This document shows positions 6,346 to 11,776 of a stretch of DNA of 11,776 bases, in pieces. The notes below the pieces were generated by a model. The model did not search any database, was not told the origin of the DNA, and saw nothing but the letters and a program-made list of their open reading frames with translations. The stretch comes from an uncultured Treponema sp. (lineage in GTDB: Bacteria; Spirochaetota; Spirochaetia; Treponematales; Treponemataceae): positions 1-11,776 of the forward strand of contig CAMOEE010000064.1 of assembly GCA_946611835.1 (NCBI GenBank), given 5' to 3'. Both the position numbers and the translations under genes were made by a program. Position 1 is the stretch's first letter, and the number at the start of each line of letters is the position of its first letter.

Positions 6346-7687
6346 CGCTTTCCTTCACAGAGTAACATGCCTGAACGGCACGGTAATAATTTACCTTGAT
6401 TGTGTCGGAAAGATTAATGTCAACAACGCCGACTGAAAGCGTTATACCGAGTTCTGTGTATGTTTTTTGGCAGAGAGCCTGGAAATTTTCTTTTGACTCC
6501 TGCAAGTTTGTCTCAAGAAGGGCGAGAAAACCGTCCTTGTCCCAGCGGAGCAGCTGACCCTTGTCCCAGAAAATCGCATTTGAGAATTGGATGATATTTT
6601 TGAGTATCAGGTCGCTGTTCATGCTCTCCGACATATTCTCGAAATTGTCCACATCGAAGAAAGCGATTGTCTTGTAGCGGGTTGTGGTGAAGACTCCCAT
6701 CTCTCCGTAGGCTTCCTTAAAGTAATTGCGGTTAGGAAGTCCTGTCAGCGGGTCCTCGAGAGTGTCTTCAGGGATGATAAGTTTTTCTTTTATGAAGAAT
6801 TTTGCGACCAGGAAGAAAATAGCCAGGGTCAACGCCAGCAGGAAGAAAAGAAGAAGGAACATTTTTTTGCTGACGGTGTCCTTTTCGATTATGCCATGGA
6901 CTACGACATACCATTCCAGGTCTTTCATAAAGCGAACCATTCTCAATCCGCTCAAACCTTTTCGGGAGATAGTGAAGGTGTCGCTTTTTGCCTTGTCCAA
7001 GACTGCCTCTGAGATGTAGGCGTTCTCGATGTTCGTGCTGTTGGTATCAACCTGAACAAGGCCCTCCAGGTCGATAAGGTTGATTTTAATGTCGTTCTCG
7101 TCTTCCAGCTCGGTGATTAGTGACTGAAGCCTGTCCATGATTACGCCGACTCCGCATACGCCGAGCAGCTCGCCGTTTTTATCCCGGATTTTGATGTTTA
7201 TGAAGACTGTCCAGAGATAATCGTTCGCCTGATCACGATCGGTGTCAAGGTCGTACTCTTTCTCACCGTCAATGAAAATCGGATACCAGATATCGTATGG
7301 AACTTTTTGGGGGTTGAGGACTTTTAAGATTCCGCTTTCGTTGTAATATCGTCTCGTTCGCTCGGAGACAACGAAAACGGAAGAATAATTGAATTTTTCT
7401 TTGAGGAGCCCGAGATAATCCCCGATAATTTTTGAAATTTCTTTTTCGGAAAGACTTTCTTCCCGGGCCAGCAGTTCCTGAAGGAAAGTGTCGTAAGCCA
7501 TCGTCTTTGAAACCATGAGCGGATTCATGATTTCACCGTAAATCGAGTCATAGACATGATTTGCGATTGCCAGATTTTTCTGAGTGTCGCCTTTGTTGTG
7601 AGCAAGGAAGAAATTCAGGACGACTGCACTTGACAGCAGGAAGCTCAGAGTAATCATTATTGCGGCGACGGCTTTTAATCTTTTCAT
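6314..7687 (-). CDS. Membrane Cache-sensor protein with a degenerate GGDEF domain
   Basis: The 457 residues comprise a signal-anchor helix (about 7-29), an extracytoplasmic Cache-type sensor (about 30-270, with DIWYPIF at 132-138 and the block LLGVCGVGVIMDRLQSL at 174-190), a second membrane helix (about 276-297) and a C-terminal GGDEF fold (about 308-455). The fold is recognised by DPLTGLPNRNYF (312-323), FFDVDNF (343-349) and the closing segment around YSVKESGGN (442-450). The active-site GGDEF motif is replaced by DKDGF (383-387), and the following family residues are also lost, so diguanylate cyclase activity is unlikely. It may be a regulatory, GTP-binding or scaffold protein. Its ATG overlaps the permease stop by 4 nt (ATGA), and its 3' end overlaps the kinase start. 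It may therefore act as co-sensor of permease and kinase. Confidence 0.88.
   Translation of the reverse strand: MKRLKAVAAIMITLSFLLSSAVVLNFFLAHNKGDTQKNLAIANHVYDSIYGEIMNPLMVSKTMAYDTFLQELLAREESLSEKEISKIIGDYLGLLKEKFNYSSVFVVSERTRRYYNESGILKVLNPQKVPYDIWYPIFIDGEKEYDLDTDRDQANDYLWTVFINIKIRDKNGELLGVCGVGVIMDRLQSLITELEDENDIKINLIDLEGLVQVDTNSTNIENAYISEAVLDKAKSDTFTISRKGLSGLRMVRFMKDLEWYVVVHGIIEKDTVSKKMFLLLFFLLALTLAIFFLVAKFFIKEKLIIPEDTLEDPLTGLPNRNYFKEAYGEMGVFTTTRYKTIAFFDVDNFENMSESMNSDLILKNIIQFSNAIFWDKGQLLRWDKDGFLALLETNLQESKENFQALCQKTYTELGITLSVGVVDINLSDTIKVNYYRAVQACYSVKESGGNGVLDRAQ
6351..6355 (-). promoter_or_regulatory. Ribosome binding site of the hybrid kinase (decides a GTG start)
   Basis: AAGGA on the minus strand lies 5 nt before GTG at 6345-6343, within the last codons of the upstream gene. 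A second in-frame GTG at 6324-6322 has GGAG 9 nt upstream and is the alternative. No ATG occurs before the first membrane segment, so the start must be GTG or another non-ATG codon. The overlap suggests translational coupling. Confidence 0.55.
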
Positions 7688-9036
7688 TCCTTAGGTTCTT
7701 TTTTCTCGCTTGGTGAAAGAAGAATGTTTGTGATGATTCCGATAATCAGGGCGCAGGCAACGGTTCGGATTTCGACTTTGCCGAATTTTACAACCATTCC
7801 GCCGACACCAGTGATTAGGATTACGCTTGCTACGAAGAGATTGCGGTTCTTGCTCAAATCGACCTGCTGGAACATTTTGAGACCTGAGACGGCAATGAAT
7901 CCGTACAAGGCGACACAAACACCGCCCATTACGCAGCTTGGAATAGTCTCAAGGAAAGCTACGAGCGGAGTAATCAAACTGACTACAATACAAAGAAGAG
8001 CACAACCCCAGATTGAGATTGTCGAAGCGTTTCTTGTGATTGCGACGCAGCCGATTGACTCACCGTATGTTGTGTTGGGACAGCCGCCGAACAAGCTTGA
8101 GAGGAATGTGCCGACACCGTCACCGAGCAGGGTGCGAGTGAGGCCAGGATTCTCAAGAAGATCGACACCGACGATAGTAGAGAGATTTTTGTGGTCGGCG
8201 ATGTGCTCCGCGAACACTACGAAAGCGACGGGAACATAAGCTGCAAAAATCGTGAGAAGGTAAGAGGCTGTGATGCCCTTGAGGCCTTCCACCCCGCCCA
8301 GTGCGAATGTGAATTTTGGAAGAGAGATGTAGCTTGAGAATTTTGAGAAGTCAAGCTCGGTAAGGGCAGAGTAGTTGATTATGATGAGACTCGGATTGTT
8401 AGTGAGATATCCGATGAGGGCAAAGATAGAAGCGAGAATATAACCCGTAAGGATTCCCTGGATGAAAGGAATAAGTTTTCCTGTTTTTGAGCCATAGACT
8501 GAGCATAGCATTGTGATGAAAAGCGTGCACAGACCGCAGATGAGGGTGACATAAGAGCTTCCGCCCTCGATGTTTGATTTCATGAGGTCGCCGATTGCGT
8601 TTCCTGAGAGGGAAAGACCGATGATTGCGACTGTAGGTCCGATGATTACAGGAGGAATGAGCTTGTCAATCCAGGATACACCGAAGAATTTTACGGCAAG
8701 AGCAATGACGATGTAGACGATACCAGCCATAAGTGCACCGATAATAAGGCCCCAGTATCCCACAGATACGCTTGCAGCACCGCCGAAAGCCGAGAACATT
8801 GAGCCTATGAAAGCGAAAGAGCTTCCCAAAAAGACAGGGCTTGAGCTCCTGGTGAAAATCAGGTAAACGAAAGTACCTACACCGGCACCGAAAAGGGCTG
8901 CCGAAGCTGTAAGACCGTTACCGACGATTGCAGGAACTGCGATTGTAGCTGCCATTACAGCCAGAAGCTGCTGAAGTGCGAACAGGAAAACCTTGCCAAG
9001 TGAAGGCCTGTCCTTGATTCCATATACCAAATCCAT
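7684..9036 (-). CDS. uraA: NCS2-family nucleobase permease, probably uracil (UraA-like)
   Basis: This is an inner-membrane symporter of 450 residues with the roughly 14 hydrophobic segments of the uracil/xanthine permease family. Family landmarks are present: SSFAFIGS (72-79), PPVIIGPTVAIIGLSL (128-143), FAEHIAD (275-281) and GGCPNTTYGESIG (317-329). Glu277 and Glu326 match the two glutamates that bind uracil in E. coli UraA. Together with the phosphoribosyltransferase two genes upstream, this favours uracil over xanthine. The Shine-Dalgarno AGGAG (9044-9048) is 7 nt before the ATG. The gene follows the flavoprotein after 35 nt without a terminator, and its stop overlaps the start of the Cache/GGDEF gene. 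It is full length. Confidence 0.88.
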   Translation of the reverse strand: MDLVYGIKDRPSLGKVFLFALQQLLAVMAATIAVPAIVGNGLTASAALFGAGVGTFVYLIFTRSSSPVFLGSSFAFIGSMFSAFGGAASVSVGYWGLIIGALMAGIVYIVIALAVKFFGVSWIDKLIPPVIIGPTVAIIGLSLSGNAIGDLMKSNIEGGSSYVTLICGLCTLFITMLCSVYGSKTGKLIPFIQGILTGYILASIFALIGYLTNNPSLIIINYSALTELDFSKFSSYISLPKFTFALGGVEGLKGITASYLLTIFAAYVPVAFVVFAEHIADHKNLSTIVGVDLLENPGLTRTLLGDGVGTFLSSLFGGCPNTTYGESIGCVAITRNASTISIWGCALLCIVVSLITPLVAFLETIPSCVMGGVCVALYGFIAVSGLKMFQQVDLSKNRNLFVASVILITGVGGMVVKFGKVEIRTVACALIIGIITNILLSPSEKKEPKE

Positions 9037-9071
9037 TTTTTAACTCCTATAACTTGTTGCAATGTAAAAAA

Positions 9072-9839
9072 TTAGAAATTATCGTCACGATCGAACATGT
9101 GGGTGACGAATTGCACTACAAGAGTTTTGTAAACTTCATCGCTGAAAAGCGGTTTCTGCAGGAGATCGATTGTCTCTTTTGAGAGAGAACCTTTCTCTGC
9201 CATTTCAAGGCCGCCCTTGTAGTATTTGTCGTGAAGCATTTTGAGACGGCGCGGACCTCCACGGTGATGCAATGAGCGCATCTGAGGGCAGGCGACAAGC
9301 TGGTATCCGTCGTGACCGAGAATGATATCGAACTGCTTTACGATTGGTTCATAAACGACATCGATGTCGCACCATGCACAGCTTGAAAGAAGCAGGATTT
9401 TCTGCCCCTTCTTTACATTCTGGAGGCCGTGCATAGGCTTATTGAGCGCATCAGGATCGTTGAGCTGCTGGCCCATGTAAGGGTGAACCATGCCGACGAT
9501 TCTGTCCATGAGGCATTTCATCTGACCCGGGACACCGAAAAGATACAGGGGGAAGCTCCAGATGACAACATCGGCGTTCTCAAGTTTGTGCCGGATCATC
9601 GGAACATCATCGTCTTTTATAAAGCAGCTTCCGTCGGGACGACCCCAGCAACTGAGACAGCCCCGGCAGGGTTTAATGTTCATTTTGTCGATGTAAATGT
9701 ACTCGCTCTCGTACTGGCCTGATGCGACCATTCCTTCAACGAATGCGGAGGTTGGAAGCAGGGTTCCGCTCCGCTCGTTTTTAGGACTGGCCACCATGAT
9801 AAGAATTTTCTTTTTTTCGTTTGAGTTTTCTTCTGTCAT
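9072..9839 (-). CDS. Iron-sulfur flavoprotein (NADPH-dependent FMN reductase-like)
   Basis: This is a 255-residue soluble flavodoxin-fold redox protein. The N-terminal strand and FMN phosphate loop are seen at residues 11-26 (ILIMVASPKNERSG). The segment C58-x2-C61-x2-C64-x7-C72 matches the compact cysteine motif that binds a [4Fe-4S] cluster in iron-sulfur flavoproteins. VVIWSFPLYLFGVPGQMKCLMDR (about 90-112) is the second FMN-contact region of the family. The electron donor and substrate are unknown. It lies between the uracil phosphoribosyltransferase (48 nt away) and the uracil permease (35 nt), so a role near pyrimidine metabolism is possible but not shown. No Shine-Dalgarno precedes the ATG, and a weak -10-like TAGTAT stands 7 nt upstream. 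No membrane segment or signal peptide is seen. Confidence 0.8.
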   Translation of the reverse strand: MTEENSNEKKKILIMVASPKNERSGTLLPTSAFVEGMVASGQYESEYIYIDKMNIKPCRGCLSCWGRPDGSCFIKDDDVPMIRHKLENADVVIWSFPLYLFGVPGQMKCLMDRIVGMVHPYMGQQLNDPDALNKPMHGLQNVKKGQKILLLSSCAWCDIDVVYEPIVKQFDIILGHDGYQLVACPQMRSLHHRGGPRRLKMLHDKYYKGGLEMAEKGSLSKETIDLLQKPLFSDEVYKTLVVQFVTHMFDRDDNF

Positions 9840-9887
9840 AGCGGCTATACTACCATTTTTTATGCTGAATTACCATAGAGAGCACTA

Positions 9888-10919
9888 TCAGCCAAGAACT
9901 GTGCGCTCAATTTCGAACATCTGGCTTCGGTAGAGGCTTGAGATGTTGTGGCCGTAGTCTGCGAGAAGCTGAATGATGTTGCGGGGATGAGTCTTTGTGT
10001 CGCTTCCGTTGAGACGGTCGCCGGCATCTCCCAGGCCTGGCATGATGTATGCTTTTTCGTTCATTACAGGGTCTACCCAAAGAGTGTAGCAGGTGAGGTT
10101 TGGAAGAGCACGGGTGACACGAATAGCACCTTTGAGGGTGGATATTGTGTTGAAGAAAGAAATTGAATTTGGTTTTACACCGTTATCCTGGAGATACTTG
10201 ACGACAGTTACGAGGGAACCGCCGGTTGCGTTCATCGGGTCAGCGAAAATCAAGTCCTTGCCGTTAAGAAGCTCCAGGTCGAAGAAAGACCTGTCCAAAT
10301 CCATGACATATTCCATGTTGCTCTCGTTCTTGGAGTCGTTGCGGCTGATTTTGAAAAGAGCGAAAGGAGTGATGTAGCCGTTTGAAGAGTATTCCTCGAT
10401 TTCCTTTGAGACAATCATGCTGGGAAGAAGGGCGCCACGGAGCATTACGCACATGACTGAATTGTGGATTTTGTGGTCGATGTCAGGGATTTTGTGAACC
10501 GCATAGTTCTGAACCGGGAAATTTACCGGTGTTTTTACGATGAGATGGCCCCGTTTGTCAGTTTTTCGGTTGATAAATGCCAGCCGGAAAAGCATTTCGT
10601 AGGCTCGCTGGCTGTAATACATGAATTCCTGATGGTCGGTTTTGACATCTCTGAGCTTAGAGATTACCCGGCTTGCCTCTGCCTGTGCCTGAGGCTCGCT
10701 TTCGAAGGTGTAAACTTTAATCTGCGGGTGTTTTTTACAGATTTTCTGCATTTCGTCACCCATTTTGTCGTATCCTTCGATGATTTTTTCTTCGTTAATC
10801 GGGTCAAAAGATTTCATTGTTTCTTTGAACATTTCGTCAAGGGTTTTCAGCTCGGCCATATCTTCACTTGTGAGATATCCGTCCAAATCTTCTGCTTTGA
10901 GAATTACTTTATTGCTCAT
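9888..10919 (-). CDS. upp: Uracil phosphoribosyltransferase with an N-terminal extension
   Basis: This enzyme converts uracil and PRPP to UMP and pyrophosphate in pyrimidine salvage in the cytoplasm. The UPRT region starts near residue 66 and is recognised by SKLRDVKTDHQEF (87-99), the altered MLRGAL loop (159-164; LRAG in typical Upp), the PRPP-binding loop DPMNATGGS (227-235) and the uracil-binding block GLGDAGDRLNG (295-305). At 343 residues it is far longer than the usual approximately 208. About 65 extra residues stand at the N terminus, mostly acidic and helical, with further insertions before the PRPP loop. The Shine-Dalgarno AGGAG (10925-10929) is 5 nt before the ATG. It is probably the first gene of the seven-gene minus-strand operon. 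The substrate is likely uracil, given the permease downstream. Confidence 0.88.
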   Translation of the reverse strand: MSNKVILKAEDLDGYLTSEDMAELKTLDEMFKETMKSFDPINEEKIIEGYDKMGDEMQKICKKHPQIKVYTFESEPQAQAEASRVISKLRDVKTDHQEFMYYSQRAYEMLFRLAFINRKTDKRGHLIVKTPVNFPVQNYAVHKIPDIDHKIHNSVMCVMLRGALLPSMIVSKEIEEYSSNGYITPFALFKISRNDSKNESNMEYVMDLDRSFFDLELLNGKDLIFADPMNATGGSLVTVVKYLQDNGVKPNSISFFNTISTLKGAIRVTRALPNLTCYTLWVDPVMNEKAYIMPGLGDAGDRLNGSDTKTHPRNIIQLLADYGHNISSLYRSQMFEIERTVLG

Positions 10920-10950
10920 GTTTGCTCCTGTTACATTTTTTCAATCTTGT

Positions 10951-10979
10951 ATTCTACTACGATGCAAAATTTTTCTCAA
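10951..10979 (-). promoter_or_regulatory. Sigma70-like promoter of the upp operon
   Basis: On the minus strand TTGAGA (10979-10974) and TAGAAT (10956-10951) are separated by exactly 17 nt. The predicted start near 10944 leaves a leader of about 25 nt that contains the upp Shine-Dalgarno. A T-rich tract lies just upstream (10981-10999; a near-repeat of AAAAGATGA on the plus strand) and could act as an UP element. No operator or riboswitch was recognised in the short leader. Confidence 0.6.
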
Positions 10980-11024
10980 TGAAAAGATGAAAAAGATGAC
11001 AAAAAGCATTTTAAGCTCAAAAAC

Positions 11025-11774
11025 CTATTGCTGTTTCTTTGAAAGCTCGATTTCTTCCAGCAGCTCTCTCTTATAATCGAACCAGGCAGGAACCGTGATT
11101 TTTTTAAGGGGAGTAAGGGCCTTTTTGTCTTTGGACTTGCTGCCTTCCTTTCGCTCAAGGTAATTTGAATAGAGCTTTTTGATTTTCTGCTTGCGGAGGA
11201 GTTTGCTTGAAAATGGCGTGTAAGGCGTAAGAATTTCCCGGAGAGGCTTCTTTTTATCGCGCATAAGGTGCTCCGTGACCTTCATGGTGAAGAATGCGTC
11301 CGAGCGGCTGTCGTGGAAGTCCATCCCTTCGGTTGAAATCCCGAATTTTTCAACGAATGAGCTTAGTCCGCCTTTGAAATCGTAAGTTTTCTCGAGGACT
11401 GTGTGAATGTCCTGGCAGTTGAAGTCAATCAGATCCAGGTCGTAACGAAGGCATTCTGTGGCAATTGTGGCCACATCGTTCTGGCAGCCAAAACCAAGCA
11501 CGAGTCTCTGACTTGATTCTAGGAGAGATTTGATTTTCTTGTAATAATCCGGGAATTTTGGATTCTTGATGTATTCTTCCCGGCTGTAGGCGAGACGGCA
11601 TCTTGACTCTTTTTTGAAGAGATACCAGTCGAAAGGTGCGGCCGGATTCATCAATAAGTCGTCAGTCTCAATGACAGAAAAATTTTCGTCGCAAAGTACA
11701 TATCCAAAAGAACAGATTTTTCCGATTCCGTCAAAGCAGTTGGCACATTCAATATCAAAGAATAAATAAGTCAT
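11025..11774 (-). CDS. DEDDh-type 3'-5' exonuclease-like protein (DnaQ superfamily)
   Basis: This is a 249-residue cytoplasmic protein with the three motifs of DEDDh exonucleases: Exo I DIE (Asp7, Glu9), Exo II around NDVATI with Asp100, and Exo III HDSRSD with His154 and Asp159 in the H-x4-D spacing. The nuclease core ends near residue 172. The remaining approximately 75 residues are strongly basic (for example RKQKIKK at 194-200 and KSKDKK at 213-218) and may bind nucleic acid. The DNA or RNA substrate cannot be told from sequence. The ATG lies 2 nt from the window edge, and starting MTYLFFDIE it fits the family, but its upstream region is not visible. It is separated from upp by 105 nt holding a promoter, so it is probably a separate unit. 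Confidence 0.82.
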   Translation of the reverse strand: MTYLFFDIECANCFDGIGKICSFGYVLCDENFSVIETDDLLMNPAAPFDWYLFKKESRCRLAYSREEYIKNPKFPDYYKKIKSLLESSQRLVLGFGCQNDVATIATECLRYDLDLIDFNCQDIHTVLEKTYDFKGGLSSFVEKFGISTEGMDFHDSRSDAFFTMKVTEHLMRDKKKPLREILTPYTPFSSKLLRKQKIKKLYSNYLERKEGSKSKDKKALTPLKKITVPAWFDYKRELLEEIELSKKQQ

Positions 11775-11776
11775 GG

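Noticed and set aside
9840..9887. Possible separate promoter of the flavoprotein gene (TAGTAT 7 nt before the ATG).
   Set aside because: The matching -35 (TGGTAA) has only three of six consensus bases, so it is mentioned with the gene but not listed as a promoter.
10981..11024. Terminator behind the exonuclease-like gene.
   Set aside because: Only a 3-4 bp stem (GAGC/GCTT) before a T-run; too weak to call.
1..11776. tRNA or rRNA genes, CRISPR arrays, transposase genes, attachment sites.
   Set aside because: None was recognised on either strand. Long antisense frames opposite the kinase, permease and phosphoribosyltransferase genes lack domains and are shadows of the coding strand.

Overview
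The window most likely comes from a spirochete of the Treponema group, probably a host- or rumen-associated one. This rests on the style of the proteins (Cache-sensor signalling proteins, a long form of uracil phosphoribosyltransferase, a CxxCxxCC protein) and on moderate G+C. No rRNA or marker gene is present, so the assignment is inference. Coding density is very high, and all coding sequences look intact.

Left part (1-1977, plus strand). Positions 1-199 hold no convincing gene. They form a chain of hairpins ending in a strong intrinsic terminator, so they look like the end of a small RNA or a structured leader. A methionine-type ABC importer pair follows: metN (ATPase with a C-terminal NIL domain) and metI (permease). 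A good sigma70-like promoter overlaps the terminator and would start metN transcription at its own ATG, giving a leaderless message. A 15-bp perfect inverted repeat built of 9-nt periodic units sits between metN and metI. No metQ (binding lipoprotein) is present.

Middle and right part (11774-1978, minus strand). A DEDDh-type exonuclease-like gene comes first. Next is a promoter, followed by seven same-strand genes with gaps of at most 48 nt or overlaps. In transcription order they are: uracil phosphoribosyltransferase with an N-terminal extension, iron-sulfur flavoprotein, uracil/xanthine (NCS2) permease, Cache-TM protein with a degenerate GGDEF domain, Cache-HAMP hybrid histidine kinase with receiver and HPt domains, pseudo-receiver/receiver response regulator, and CxxCxxCC cysteine-cluster protein. 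The run meets metI tail to tail with no intergenic base.

How it may work together: the permease imports uracil and the phosphoribosyltransferase traps it as UMP. The two Cache proteins face the outside and feed a phosphorelay (His431, Asp733 and His886 in the kinase, then Asp185 in the regulator). The regulator has no DNA-binding domain and the GGDEF protein lacks its catalytic motif, so output is probably by protein-protein contact. A pyrimidine-sensing uptake and signalling operon is the most interesting hypothesis here, but ligand and output are not shown by the sequence.
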